DNA of 64,000 nucleotides from Variovorax paradoxus (GTDB lineage Bacteria; Pseudomonadota; Gammaproteobacteria; Burkholderiales; Burkholderiaceae_C): assembly GCA_016806145.1 (NCBI GenBank), contig CP063166.1:5146001-5210000 (forward strand). Reading direction: 5' to 3'. The position numbers were made by a program, and so were the translations under genes. Position 1 is the stretch's first letter; every line of letters starts with the position of its first letter. Of the stretch, positions 9,682 through 20,311 are shown piece by piece. The notes beneath the pieces were generated by a model. It made no database searches. It was given only the letters and a program-made list of their open reading frames with translations, and was not told the DNA's origin.

Positions 9682-10121
9682 AGGCAGCAAGCAGAATCGA
9701 GACCATGAGCACCAAGGAAATCGTCTACACCGTCCGCGTCGAATTCGGCGACTGCGATCCCGCCGGCATCGTCTGGTTCCCGAACTTCTTCCGCTGGATC
9801 GACGCGGCCTCGCGCCACTTCTTCCACCAGTGCGGCGTGCCGCGCTGGGAGGAGACCACGAAGACGCTCGGCGTGATCGGCACGCCGCTGGTCGACACCC
9901 ACACGCGCTTCGTCAAGACCGCGAGCTACGGCGACACGCTCGAGATCGCGACGCGCATCGCCGAGTGGCGCGAGAAGAGCTTCGTGCAGGCCTACCGCGT
10001 GACGCGCGGCGCGGACCCGATCCTCGAATGCGAGGAGGTGCGCATCTTCGGCGGCAAGCGCGAGGACGGCAGCCTGCGCGCGCTGCCGGTGCCGCCGTCG
10101 ATCCGCGCGCTCTGCGAATAG
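9678..10121 (+). CDS. Acyl-CoA thioesterase, 4-hydroxybenzoyl-CoA thioesterase (hot-dog) family
   Basis: A 147-residue single hot-dog domain with the catalytic signature EFGDCDPAGIVWFPNFFRWID, where the Asp of DPAG is the presumed catalytic residue. The family hydrolyses aryl- or acyl-CoA. Two starts are possible: the ATG at 9678 overlaps the permease stop (ATGA, coupling), and the ATG at 9705 gives the usual ~138-residue length; neither has a strong Shine-Dalgarno. Together with iorAB, which makes aryl-acetyl-CoA type products, the neighbourhood suggests aromatic or branched acid metabolism (inference). Confidence 0.85.
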   Translation: MKAASRIETMSTKEIVYTVRVEFGDCDPAGIVWFPNFFRWIDAASRHFFHQCGVPRWEETTKTLGVIGTPLVDTHTRFVKTASYGDTLEIATRIAEWREKSFVQAYRVTRGADPILECEEVRIFGGKREDGSLRALPVPPSIRALCE

Positions 10122-10138
10122 CGCGGCGCGAATACGCA

Positions 10139-10251
10139 CAGCCGAACACAGAAGAAACACAAGAGCGCGCAGAAGTCGCGGAAGAGACGGCCGATCTCCG
10201 GATGTCCTGCCGCGACTTCTGCGAGACCTTCGCGCCCTTTGCGTTCGGCTG
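10139..10251. repeat. Nested inverted repeat between convergent genes
   Basis: Two perfect arms are nested. The outer is CAGCCGAAC (10139-10147) with GTTCGGCTG (10243-10251). The inner is CGCAGAAGTCGCGG (10168-10181) with CCGCGACTTCTGCG (10210-10223). The element fills the gap between the convergent thioesterase and phosphatase genes, so it may end transcription from both sides or be a mobile palindromic repeat. No clear T-tract follows the inner hairpin; TTTTT occurs at 10256-10260 on the + side. Confidence 0.65.
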
Positions 10252-10269
10252 CCCGTTTTTCTCTCAGCC

Positions 10270-10779
10270 TCAGGCCCTCGCGACCATCAGCTTCGCAAGC
10301 AGGCCGTCGACGCCGCGCTCGATCAGGTCGAAGGCCTCGACGAAGGCCTGCCGGTCGCCGTACCAGGGATCGGGCACGTCGCCCGAGAGCCCCTCGGCGA
10401 AGTCGGTCAGCAGGTGGATCCTGTGCGCCGTGCCCGCGGGCGCGAGGCGGCGCAATGCCGCGCAGTGGTGACCGGTCATGCCGACGATGGTGTCGAAGCG
10501 CTCGAAGTCCGAGGCCCGCACCTGCCGCGCGCGATGCGCGGGCATCTCGATGCCGCGCCGCCGCGCCTCGGCCACCGAGCGCGGATCGGGCGGATTGCCG
10601 CGCTCCTCGTCGGAGATCGCGGCACTGTCGACGTCGAGCGCGAGGTGCGCGGTGCGTGCCTTGTGCAGGAGCAGGGCGTGGGCGGTGGGGGAGCGGCAGA
10701 TGTTGCCGGTGCAGACGAACAAGATGGCTGGCTTCTTCAACGGACGCCCCTGCGGGGGTGGCTCTGGAGGATGGATCAT
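10270..10779 (-). CDS. Low-molecular-weight protein-tyrosine phosphatase
   Basis: A 169-residue cytosolic phosphatase with the LMW-PTP P-loop VCTGNICRS (nucleophile C23, phosphate-binding R29) near the N-terminus and the general-acid motif DPWY (D137) near the C-terminus. The length is slightly above the family norm because of a proline-rich N-terminal extension. I start at the ATG at 10779, which has GGAG about 11 nt upstream; a GTG at 10803 is possible. No exopolysaccharide or tyrosine-kinase gene is adjacent, so the substrate is open. Confidence 0.88.
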   Translation of the reverse strand: MIHPPEPPPQGRPLKKPAILFVCTGNICRSPTAHALLLHKARTAHLALDVDSAAISDEERGNPPDPRSVAEARRRGIEMPAHRARQVRASDFERFDTIVGMTGHHCAALRRLAPAGTAHRIHLLTDFAEGLSGDVPDPWYGDRQAFVEAFDLIERGVDGLLAKLMVARA

Positions 10780-10887
10780 TTGCCGATCATCTCCGAGATG
10801 CACCTTGTCGCACCGGATGCCGAATTACGCCGGCCTCGCCGCTTGACGAGGCCCTGTTCAACCTCATCTGCTACGCAGGAAGACACC

Positions 10888-11181
10888 ATGACGCGCCAAG
10901 TTCCCTACCCGCACCCCGGCGAAATCCTCGCCGCGGAGTTCCTGGAGCCGATGGGCATCACCGCCTACCGTCTCGCCAAGACGATCCATGTGCCGCAGAC
11001 GCGCGTGGCCGCCATCCTCGCCGGCACCCGCGGCATCACGGCCGATACCGGACTGCGCCTGGCACGTGCGTTCGGCGTGAGCGACGAGTTCTGGATGAAC
11101 CTGCAGCGCGACTACGACGCCGCGCAGGCGCGCGATGCACTCGGAGACGAGCTGGACGAGATCGAGCCGCTGACCGCTTGA
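10888..11181 (+). CDS. higA: HigA-family addiction-module antitoxin, orphan
   Basis: A 97-residue protein with the HigA/VapI signature HPGEILAAEFLEPMGIT followed by a helix-turn-helix (AYRLAKTIHVPQTRVAAILAGTRGITADTGLRLARAFG) and FWMNLQRDYDAA. It normally represses its operon and neutralises the ribosome-dependent nuclease HigB, whose gene usually sits just upstream. Here only about 108 nt lie between the phosphatase start and this ATG, with no HigB-like coding. It is therefore an orphan antitoxin or a regulator recruited to another role. Confidence 0.87.
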   Translation: MTRQVPYPHPGEILAAEFLEPMGITAYRLAKTIHVPQTRVAAILAGTRGITADTGLRLARAFGVSDEFWMNLQRDYDAAQARDALGDELDEIEPLTA

Positions 11182-11297
11182 ATGAGCGCATCGGCTTAAC
11201 GCCACCTGACTGCCCGGGCCCCCGCGCCGCATCGAGGCGCCATCGCAACACCGTGGCCATAAAACCCTGCGCCAGGCCCCGAAACACGCATTTCATA

Positions 11298-11326
11298 TTG
11301 CCCTCGCGATGACGCAGTGCAACAAT
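11298..11326 (+). promoter_or_regulatory. Candidate sigma-70 promoter for the mgt leader
   Basis: TTGCCC (11298-11303), a 17-bp spacer and AACAAT (11321-11326) resemble a -35/-10 pair in an otherwise GC-rich stretch. It would start transcription near 11333, giving a leader of about 860 nt before mgtA. Match quality is modest and other promoters closer to mgtA are possible. Between 11182 and 11591 I see no gene, only this candidate and small hairpins at 11469-11486 and 11538-11553. Confidence 0.3.
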
Positions 11327-11591
11327 CCTGCATCTTCACTTCGGAGCCTCGTGCGTGGACAGTGCCAGTTGGATCAGTGACCAGACGCGTGCCGTGGCAT
11401 GCGCGGCACACCAGGCTCCGTAGCGCAGGCTTCTTGCGCGCCGCGGCCGACGTGCCCGCGGCGTGATGCCTGCCCTCCCCGGCAGGCTCTCCCTCCCCCG
11501 ACATCCGTTTCGTCACTGGCGTCTCTTTGCCAGCCAGCGTGGTCCATGCCACGAGGTCCTCTCGCCCGTCACGGGTCGAAGGAGCCTTGTC

Positions 11592-11810
11592 ATGCGTCAA
11601 CTCGTTCTTCATCGCCAGCCCCCGCATCGCGGCCACGCCGCCGCGCCTGACACCGACGCGCGCGCCGCGTCGGCGCGCCGGTCCGCGGCCGACGTGCTGC
11701 AGCCCGAGGCCGACCAGGAGCTCGACAAGTCCGCGTCGTTCTGGAGCACGCGGCGCATCCGCTGCTTCCTGCTGCTGGTGCCGGACCAGCGCAAGCCGCG
11801 GCGTTCGTAG
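11592..11810 (+). CDS. Small leader reading frame 1 (72 aa), unknown
   Basis: A 72-codon frame with a strong Shine-Dalgarno (GAAGGAG, 7 nt before the ATG). The product is basic, starts MRQLVLHRQPPHRG, and ends with a short hydrophobic patch flanked by arginines (RRIRCFLLLVPDQRKPRRS). I recognise no family. It is the first of three small frames, each with its own ribosome-binding site, in the leader of the mgtA-mgtC operon. It could be a true small protein or a regulatory upstream frame; codon use alone cannot settle this in such GC-rich DNA. Confidence 0.45.
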   Translation: MRQLVLHRQPPHRGHAAAPDTDARAASARRSAADVLQPEADQELDKSASFWSTRRIRCFLLLVPDQRKPRRS

Positions 11811-11893
11811 CGCCTGTCCACCGGCACGTCGCACCGACCGTTGCATTCGAGCGAAGCATCGCGCTTTCATCCACCCATCTTCACGGAGGCCTC

Positions 11894-12022
11894 ATGGACC
11901 CAGACCCTCGCTGGCGCCGCTGCGCGCCTCCCCCGCCTGATCGCGCCACGCGCCGGTCGGCCTGCATCGCCATGAACCATCCGCGGCACACCGAGCCGCG
12001 AAGGACCGTCACCTCCGGCTGA
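11894..12022 (+). CDS. MgtL/MgtP-like proline-rich leader peptide (42 aa) upstream of mgtA
   Basis: A 42-codon frame preceded by CGGAGG (5 nt spacing). The peptide begins MDPDPRWRRCAPPPPDR. E. coli/Salmonella MgtL begins MEPDP, is proline-rich and is followed by arginines; translation through that start destabilises ribosomes when magnesium is low and so controls mgtA. The same order (acidic-Pro-Asp-Pro, arginines, then a PPPP run) in front of an mgtA gene here strongly suggests an analogous sensor. The stop (12020-12022) lies 7 nt before a hairpin arm that can mask downstream ribosome-binding sites. Confidence 0.68.
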   Translation: MDPDPRWRRCAPPPPDRATRRSACIAMNHPRHTEPRRTVTSG

Positions 12023-12029
12023 TCCGCGG

Positions 12030-12077
12030 GAGGTTCTCCTTCGCGCGCCCCGTTGCGCGCCTCGCCAGGAGAACCTC
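12030..12077 (+). promoter_or_regulatory. Leader hairpin masking a Shine-Dalgarno, with a competing pairing to the mgtA Shine-Dalgarno
   Basis: GAGGTTCTCCT (12030-12040) pairs perfectly with AGGAGAACCTC (12067-12077), hiding the ribosome-binding site of the small frame at 12080. The same 5' element, TTCTCCTTCGCG (12034-12045), is also a perfect 12-nt complement of CGCGAAGGAGAA (12179-12190), which contains the mgtA Shine-Dalgarno. The two pairings share 12034-12040 and exclude each other. A ribosome at the stop of the MDPDP peptide would cover the start of the shared element. This is the geometry of a translation-controlled RNA switch. Confidence 0.62.
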
Positions 12078-12079
12078 GA

Positions 12080-12195
12080 ATGAACCGCCAATGCCTGCGG
12101 CCCGCCACCAGGGCCGTCCTCCTCGTCCTCCGCCCCGCACGCGACCCGCGTCGTGCCGCCGCGCCGCGTCCTCCACGCCGCGAAGGAGAAGGCGC

Positions 12196-12199
<4 letters not shown>
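12080..12199 (+). CDS. Small leader reading frame 3 (39 aa), overlapping the mgtA start
   Basis: A 39-codon frame with AGGAGAA 7 nt before its ATG; its TGA overlaps the mgtA ATG (ATGA at 12196-12199). The product, starting MNRQCLRPATRAVLLVLRPAR, is rich in Arg, Pro and Ala and matches no family I know. Its ribosome-binding site lies inside the 12030-12077 hairpin. Translation of this frame would deliver ribosomes to the mgtA start and keep the mgtA Shine-Dalgarno unpaired, so it looks like a coupling frame rather than a functional protein (inference). Confidence 0.5.
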
Positions 12200-14940
<2,741 letters not shown>

Positions 14941-15019
14941 GCCGATGACGACACCAGGGAGCGGCGGCTGTCACATGCCGCCGCTACCCTGGTTCGCGAA
15001 CGACGAGGAGGAGATCCGC

Positions 15020-15736
15020 ATGGAAGCGATACAGAACTTCAACCTGCCTTCGCTGCTCGACACCCTGCTGAGCGTGTCCACGGCCTTCGTGCTGGGCTCG
15101 CTGATCGGCTTCGAGCGCCAGGTGCGCCAGCGCACCGCCGGGCTGCGCACCAACACGCTGGTGGCCGTGGGCGCGGCCGTGTTCGTCGACATGGCCAACC
15201 GCCTGCACGGCCACGACGGCGCGGTGCACGTGGCGGCCTACGTGGTCTCGGGCATCGGCTTTCTCGGCGCGGGCGCGATCATGAAGGAAGGCGCCAACAT
15301 CACGGGCCTCAACACCGCGGCCACCCTGTGGGGATCGGCCGCCGTGGGCGCCTGCGCGGGCGCCGACCTGATCGGCGAGGCCGTGATCGCCGCGCTGTTC
15401 GTGCTCGCGAGCAACACCCTGCTGCGGCCCGTGGTCAACCGCATCAACCGGCAGCCGGTGAAGGAGGAGTCGGGCGAGGCCAGCTACACCGTGCGCGTGA
15501 TCTGCACGCGCGCCTCGCGGCCCGAGGTGATGGACCAGGTGCTGCTGCTGCTCGAGGAAGCCAACTACCCCGTGCGCGACGTCGACCAGCATGCCTTCGG
15601 CGCCACCGACACCGAGATCGAGGCCACGCTCTATGCCACCGCGGTCGAGGCCGAGGAGCTCGACCGGGTGGTCGCGGAGCTCGAGGCGCTGGAGGGGGTG
15701 CAGCAGGCGTTCTGGAACGCGAGCGCGGAGGACTGA
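15020..15736 (+). CDS. mgtC: MgtC/SapB family inner-membrane protein
   Basis: A 238-residue protein. The N-terminal ~140 residues are the MgtC membrane domain with the signature LGSLIGFERQVRQRTAGLRTNTLVAVGAAVF and GIGFLGAGAIMKEGANITGLNTAATLWGSAAVG; a C-terminal ACT-like soluble domain follows. In enterics MgtC limits the F1Fo ATP synthase and supports growth in low magnesium. I start at the ATG at 15020 because of the GAGGAGGAG just upstream; an earlier ATG at 14945 lacks such a site. With mgtA it forms a two-gene magnesium operon, as mgtC-mgtB does in Salmonella. Confidence 0.88.
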   Translation: MEAIQNFNLPSLLDTLLSVSTAFVLGSLIGFERQVRQRTAGLRTNTLVAVGAAVFVDMANRLHGHDGAVHVAAYVVSGIGFLGAGAIMKEGANITGLNTAATLWGSAAVGACAGADLIGEAVIAALFVLASNTLLRPVVNRINRQPVKEESGEASYTVRVICTRASRPEVMDQVLLLLEEANYPVRDVDQHAFGATDTEIEATLYATAVEAEELDRVVAELEALEGVQQAFWNASAED

Positions 15737-15754
15737 ACGAATCCTCGCGCCATG

Positions 15755-15786
15755 AAAAAAGCGGCATCGCCTTCCAGCGATGCCGC
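15755..15786 (-). terminator. Intrinsic terminator between mgtC and the aldehyde dehydrogenase gene
   Basis: A perfect hairpin, GCGGCATCGC (15761-15770) with GCGATGCCGC (15777-15786), loop CTTCCA. On the minus strand it is followed by TTTTTT (15755-15760 read in reverse), a classic terminator for the minus-strand dehydrogenase gene. It may also stop mgtC transcripts. Confidence 0.85.
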
Positions 15787-15818
15787 CCTCTTCGAGACAG
15801 CGAGTCGAAGCGTTCCGC

Positions 15819-17264
15819 TCAGACGCCGAGGATCGACACCGCCTTGGTGTTGAGGTAGGCCTCGAGCGCCTCAGGGCCGCCTTCCGAGCCGTAGCCCGAA
15901 TCCTTCACGCCGCCGAACGGCATCTCGGGCGACGGGGTCGCGGGCTGGTTGACCCACAGCATGCCGAGTTCGAGCTTCTGGCTCAGCAGGTGCGCGTTCT
16001 TGATCGACTTGGTGAACGCGTAGCCGGCCAGGCCGAAGGGCAGGCGGTTCGATTCGGCGATGGCCTCGTCCAGCGTGTCGAAGCCGCGGATGGCGGCGAT
16101 CGGGCCGAAGGGCTCGTTGTTGAAGACGTCGGCGTCCAGCGGCACGTCGGTCAGCACGGTCGGGGCGAAGAAGTTGCCGGCATCGCCGACGCGCTCGCCG
16201 CCGGTGGCGATGGTCGCGCCCTTCTTGCGGGCGTCGTCGAGCACATGCGCCATGGCCGTGAGGCGGCGCGCATTGGCCAGCGGGCCCAGGGTGGTGCCTT
16301 CGGTCAGGCCGTCGCCGAGCTTCAGGCCTTCGGCGTGCTTGACCATGGCCTTGGCGAATTCCTCGCGGATGCTGTTGTGCACCAGGAAGCGGGTCGGCGA
16401 GATGCAGACCTGGCCCGCGTTGCGGAACTTGGCGGCACCGGCGGCCTTGGCGGCCAGCGCGACGTCGGCGTCCTCGGCCACGATCACCGGGGCGTGGCCG
16501 CCCAGTTCCATGGTCACGCGCTTCATGTGCTGGCCGGCCAGGCCGGCGAGCTGCTTGCCGACGGGGGTCGAGCCGGTGAAGGTGACCTTGCGGATGATCG
16601 GGTGCGGGATCAGGTAGGCCGAGATCTCGGCCGGGTTGCCGAACACCAGGCCGACGGTGCCGGCGGGGATGCCGGCGTCGACGAAGGCCTGCAGCAGGGC
16701 GGCGGGCGACGCGGGGGTCTCCTCGGGTGCCTTCACGAGGAAGGAGCAGCCGGTGGCCAGCGCGGCGCCGAGCTTGCGCACGACCTGGTTGATCGGGAAG
16801 TTCCAGGGCGTGAAGGCGGCCACGGGGCCGACGGGCTCCTTGATGACCAGCTGCTGCGCCGCGAGGTTGCGCGAGGGCACGATGCGGCCGTAGACGCGGC
16901 GGCCTTCGTCGGCGAACCATTCGATGATGTCGGCGGCGGCCAGGGTCTCGCCCTTGGCTTCGGCCAGCGGCTTGCCCTGTTCCTGCGTCAGCAGCTTGGC
17001 GATGTCGCCGGCGCGTTCGCGGATCAGGCCGGCGGCGCGGCGCATGACGGCGGCACGCTCATGGGCCGGGGTGTTGCGCCAGGCGTCGAAACCGCGCTGG
17101 GCCGCGGCCAGGGCGCGGTCGAGGTCGGGGATGCCGGCATGCGCCACCTTGCCGATGACCTGGCCCGTGGCCGGGTTCACCACGTCGAGGGTCTTGCGGC
17201 TGGCGGCGTCCACCCATTCGTTGTCGATCAGCAGGCGGGTGTCGGTATAGGAGGAGGCGGTCAT
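15819..17264 (-). CDS. NAD(P)-dependent aldehyde dehydrogenase (succinate-semialdehyde/2-oxoglutarate-semialdehyde type)
   Basis: A 481-residue aldehyde dehydrogenase with PWNFP (N155), the nucleotide-binding GSTPVG (from G231), the general base in MELGG (E253) and the catalytic C287 in AGQVCISP. Sequence and length are like the GabD / alpha-ketoglutaric-semialdehyde dehydrogenase group; the exact semialdehyde is not determined. The ATG at 17264 has AAGGAAAA upstream. It lies downstream of puuD and glycerate kinase on the same strand, but a 180-nt gap with a hairpin separates it from them. Confidence 0.88.
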   Translation of the reverse strand: MTASSYTDTRLLIDNEWVDAASRKTLDVVNPATGQVIGKVAHAGIPDLDRALAAAQRGFDAWRNTPAHERAAVMRRAAGLIRERAGDIAKLLTQEQGKPLAEAKGETLAAADIIEWFADEGRRVYGRIVPSRNLAAQQLVIKEPVGPVAAFTPWNFPINQVVRKLGAALATGCSFLVKAPEETPASPAALLQAFVDAGIPAGTVGLVFGNPAEISAYLIPHPIIRKVTFTGSTPVGKQLAGLAGQHMKRVTMELGGHAPVIVAEDADVALAAKAAGAAKFRNAGQVCISPTRFLVHNSIREEFAKAMVKHAEGLKLGDGLTEGTTLGPLANARRLTAMAHVLDDARKKGATIATGGERVGDAGNFFAPTVLTDVPLDADVFNNEPFGPIAAIRGFDTLDEAIAESNRLPFGLAGYAFTKSIKNAHLLSQKLELGMLWVNQPATPSPEMPFGGVKDSGYGSEGGPEALEAYLNTKAVSILGV

Positions 17265-17414
17265 GGCGAGCTTTTCCTTCGGCAGGGGATGGGAGTGGAA
17301 ACGGGGAGTTCGGAGGGCGGCACGGCGCCCGAGAAGGCGCGTGCGGCTGGGCGGCAGCGGGCTGCCGGGGCGCATAGGTTAACCCGAGTCGGGGATGCGC
17401 GCAGGACGGTGCCG

Positions 17415-17439
17415 CTCCTTCCCCCGCTGGGGGAAGGAG
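17415..17439 (-). terminator. Hairpin after the glycerate 2-kinase gene
   Basis: A perfect 11-bp inverted repeat, CTCCTTCCCCC (17415-17425) and GGGGGAAGGAG (17429-17439), loop GCT, begins 5 nt past the kinase stop on the minus strand. No T-run follows, so termination is likely but may be incomplete. Confidence 0.6.
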
Positions 17440-17444
17440 AAGCC

Positions 17445-18800
17445 TCAGAGCACCAGCAGCGCCCGGAAGTCGTTGACGTTGGTGTGCGTCGGCCCGGTCA
17501 CGAACAGGTCGCCGATGGCGTCGAAGTAGCCGTAGGCGTCGTTGCGGTCGAGGTGGTCGGACAGCTTGCGGCCCACGTTGGCGGCGCGCGCCAGGGTGTC
17601 GGGCGTGACGTGGGCGCCGGCGTTGTCCTCCACGCCGTCGATGCCGTCGGTGTCGGCCGCCAGCGCCCACACGTCGGCCTGGCCCAGCAGCGCGCCCGCG
17701 AGGCCCATGCAGAACTCGCCCGCGCGTCCGCCCCGGCCCTTGGCCTGGCCGGGCTGGCGCGGCCGGATGGTGACGGTGGTCTCGCCGCCCGAGAGGATCA
17801 CGCAGGGTTTGGCGAACGGCGCGCCGCGCTGGGCCACGGCGCGCGCGAGCGCGGCATGCACCTTGCCGACCTCGCGCGATTCGCCTTCCATCTCGTCGCT
17901 GAGGACGTGGGCCTCGATGCCGGCGGCGCGCGCGGCCGCGGCGGCCGCCTCGAGCGACTGTTGCGGCGCCGCGATCATGTGGGTCTCGTGGCCCTGGAAC
18001 ACGGCGTCGCCGGGCTTGGGGGTTTCGAGCGCGCCGCTCTCGAGCTGCGCGCGCACCGGCGCCGGCACCTCGATGCGGTAGCGGTCGAGGATGGCCAGCG
18101 CGTCGGCGCAGGTGGTGGCGTCGGGCACGGTGGGGCCGCTCGCGATCACGGCCGGGTCGTCGCCGGGCACGTCGCTGATGGTGAGCGTGACCACGCGCGC
18201 CGGCGCGCAGGCCGCCGCGAGCCGGCCGCCCTTGATGCGCGAGAGGTGCTTGCGCACGCAGTTCATCTCGCCGATGTGGGCGCCGCTGTCGAGCAGCTGC
18301 TTGTTGATGCGCTGCTTGTCGGCCAGCGTCAGGCCCTCGGCCGGCAGCACCAGCAGCGAGGAGCCGCCGCCCGAGATCAGGCACAGCACGAGGTCGTCGG
18401 CGGTCAGGCCTTCGGTCAGCGCGAGGATGCGCTCGGCCGCCTGCTGGCCGGCCGCGTCGGGCACGGGATGCGCGGCCTCGACGATCTCGATGAGGCTGGG
18501 CAGCCCCTCGGGCCGCGGCGGGATGTGGTCGTAGCGCGTGACCACCAGGCCCGACAGCGGCGCGTCGGCCGGCCACAGCGCCTCGAGCGCCTGCACCATC
18601 GAACCGCCGGCCTTGCCGGCACCGAGCACCAGCGTGCGGCCCTTGGGCGGCTTGGGCAGGTGCGCGCCCAGGGTCGACAGCGGCAGCGCGCGGTCGACCG
18701 CGACGCGGTAGAGGTGTTCGAGGAAGGCGCGCGGCGCCTGGCGGGGATCGGGAGCGGTCGCGTCTTGCAGCGAGGGGGGCGTCGAGGTCTTGGCGGTCAT
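17445..18800 (-). CDS. ttuD: Glycerate 2-kinase / TtuD-type (MOFRL) protein
   Basis: A 451-residue protein of the class II glycerate kinase family: an N-terminal nucleotide-binding part (GRTLVLGAGKAGGSMVQALE), the LCLISGGGSSLLVLPAEGLTLADK segment and a C-terminal MOFRL domain (VILSGGETTVTI and WALAADTDGIDGVEDNAGA). These enzymes make 2-phosphoglycerate from D-glycerate; some were first called hydroxypyruvate reductase TtuD. The start at 18800 has GGAGA 11 nt upstream; an ATG at 18827 is possible. It lies 64 nt after puuD on the same strand, which fits recycling of glyoxylate from urate via tartronate semialdehyde and glycerate. Confidence 0.87.
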   Translation of the reverse strand: MTAKTSTPPSLQDATAPDPRQAPRAFLEHLYRVAVDRALPLSTLGAHLPKPPKGRTLVLGAGKAGGSMVQALEALWPADAPLSGLVVTRYDHIPPRPEGLPSLIEIVEAAHPVPDAAGQQAAERILALTEGLTADDLVLCLISGGGSSLLVLPAEGLTLADKQRINKQLLDSGAHIGEMNCVRKHLSRIKGGRLAAACAPARVVTLTISDVPGDDPAVIASGPTVPDATTCADALAILDRYRIEVPAPVRAQLESGALETPKPGDAVFQGHETHMIAAPQQSLEAAAAAARAAGIEAHVLSDEMEGESREVGKVHAALARAVAQRGAPFAKPCVILSGGETTVTIRPRQPGQAKGRGGRAGEFCMGLAGALLGQADVWALAADTDGIDGVEDNAGAHVTPDTLARAANVGRKLSDHLDRNDAYGYFDAIGDLFVTGPTHTNVNDFRALLVL

Positions 18801-18864
18801 GGGTGGCGTTGTCTCCGGGGCCTGCATTTTGCGGCGAACCCGAGTCCGCCCTCTTGACCGCGGT

Positions 18865-20073
18865 CTAGTTCGTCTTGGCTCCGCCCTGGAACCAGCGGCC
18901 GATCAGGGCACGCTCCTCGTCGGTGATCGAGGTGGCGTTGTTCATCGGCATGATCTTCGTGACCACCACCTGCTGGTAGATGGCTTGGGCGTGGGCGCTC
19001 ACCTGCTCGGGCGAGTCGACGCGCACGTTCTTCATCTGCACGCTGGCGCCGTGGCACATGTAGCAGCGCTGCTCGAGGACCTTCTGCACGTCCTGGTAGG
19101 CCACGGCCGGCGCGCTCTGCGCGGTGGCGGCCACGGGAGCGGCGGGCTCGGGCTTCATCCAGACGATGGTGAGGCCGAGCACGGCCACGCCGACCATCGC
19201 GTAGGGCAACGGGTTGCGCGCGTTGCCGAGCTTGAAGCGGTGGCGCACCACGAAGAACTGCCGGATCGCCGCGCCGCCGAGCATGATCAGCAGCAGCACG
19301 ATCCAGTTGTACTTGTGGGTGTAGGTGAAGCTGTAGTGGTTGCTCAGCATCGCGAACAACACCGGCAGCGTGAAGTAGGTGTTGTGCACGCTGCGCTGCT
19401 TGCCGCGCTGGCCGTGCACCGGGTCGACCGGGCGGCCTTCGCGCAGCGCCTGCACGTTCTTGCGCTGGCCCGGGATGATCCAGAAGAACACGTTGCCGCT
19501 CATGGTCGTGGCCATCATCGCGCCGACCAGCAGGAAGGCCGCGCGGCCCGCGAACCACTGGCAGGCCAGCCAGGCCGCGAAGGCCACGAAGATCGCGACC
19601 AGCACGCCGACGATGGTGTCGCCGTTCTTGCGCCGGCCGAACAGCTGGCAGATGCTGTCGTAGACCATCCAGAACACGACCAGGAAGGCCAGCGCCACGG
19701 CGATCGCCGCGCCCGGCTGCCAGTCCATCTTCGACTTGTCGATCAGGTAGGTGCTGGCGTTCCAGAGGTACGACATGGTGAAGAGCGCGAAGCCCGTGAG
19801 CCATGTGGAGTAGCTCTCCCAGTACGACCAGTGCAGGTGGTCCGGCAGCTTCTTGGGCGCCAGCAGGTACTTCTGCATGTTGTAGAAGCCGCCGCCGTGC
19901 ACGGCCCACTGCTCGCCGCCCACGCCCTTGTCGAGCGATTCGGGGTCCTGCGGCTTCTCGAGGCTGTTGTCCAGCATCACGAAGTAGAAGGAGGCGCCGA
20001 TCCAGGCGATGGCGGTGATGACGTGGACCCAGCGCAGCAGCAGGTTGGCCCAGTCGAGGTAGTAGCTTTCCAT
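18865..20073 (-). CDS. puuD: Urate hydroxylase PuuD (membrane protein with cytochrome c domain)
   Basis: A 402-residue inner-membrane protein. The N-terminal ~300 residues hold about eight hydrophobic helices, beginning ANLLLRWVHVITAIAWIGASFYFVML; the C-terminal part is a cytochrome c domain with CYMCHG. This is the PuuD architecture, which oxidises urate to 5-hydroxyisourate and passes electrons to the respiratory chain instead of making hydrogen peroxide. I start at the ATG at 20073; a TTG at 20088 is weaker. A TGTATACA palindrome lies 156 nt upstream. UraH and UraD, which take the next two steps, are encoded nearby. Confidence 0.9.
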   Translation of the reverse strand: MESYYLDWANLLLRWVHVITAIAWIGASFYFVMLDNSLEKPQDPESLDKGVGGEQWAVHGGGFYNMQKYLLAPKKLPDHLHWSYWESYSTWLTGFALFTMSYLWNASTYLIDKSKMDWQPGAAIAVALAFLVVFWMVYDSICQLFGRRKNGDTIVGVLVAIFVAFAAWLACQWFAGRAAFLLVGAMMATTMSGNVFFWIIPGQRKNVQALREGRPVDPVHGQRGKQRSVHNTYFTLPVLFAMLSNHYSFTYTHKYNWIVLLLIMLGGAAIRQFFVVRHRFKLGNARNPLPYAMVGVAVLGLTIVWMKPEPAAPVAATAQSAPAVAYQDVQKVLEQRCYMCHGASVQMKNVRVDSPEQVSAHAQAIYQQVVVTKIMPMNNATSITDEERALIGRWFQGGAKTN

Positions 20074-20228
20074 GAGGTGCTCTCTCAATCCGCTCGGCGC
20101 GGGGGAACGCCGGGCGCGGATGTCTTCGTCCTGCTCACCACTGCGGGCGCTGTAAGCAGAGAAAGTGCCGCGAACGCAGGCTCCGGGTGGGCCTCGCTCC
20201 GCTGCGGCAGATACTTGTGGACTGAAAG

Positions 20229-20236
20229 TGTATACA
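20229..20236. promoter_or_regulatory. TGTATACA palindrome, operator candidate 1 (puuD)
   Basis: The perfect 8-bp palindrome TGTATACA in the context GAAAGTGTATACAGTTTTG, in the 238-nt gap upstream of puuD and downstream of xdhC. The flanks (AAAG...GTT) match the copy at 22138. Three other copies lie before ureide-island transcription units. Confidence 0.65.
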
Positions 20237-20311
20237 GTTTTGGCGAGTGGCGGCGTGGTTTTTTGCGGAGCCGGTGCCGGGAAAACCCTGTTGGTGCGCC
20301 GGCACGACGGC

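Noticed and set aside
10780..10887. A HigB toxin gene upstream of higA
   Set aside because: The stretch is too short and its translations lack the HigB core and C-terminal motifs.
11527..11940. A 137-codon plus-strand frame overlapping the small leader frames
   Set aside because: No ribosome-binding site at its start, a low-complexity Arg/Ser/Pro product, and it overlaps the better-supported frames at 11592 and 11894.
11182..12195. M-box magnesium riboswitch in the mgtA leader
   Set aside because: I could not find the conserved M-box helices or loops. The leader instead shows small frames and Shine-Dalgarno-sequestering pairings.
15780..18857. A 1,025-codon open frame on the plus strand
   Set aside because: It is antisense to the aldehyde dehydrogenase and glycerate kinase genes. 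Its product is a His/Arg/Gly/Ala-rich string without motifs, typical of non-coding frames in very GC-rich DNA.
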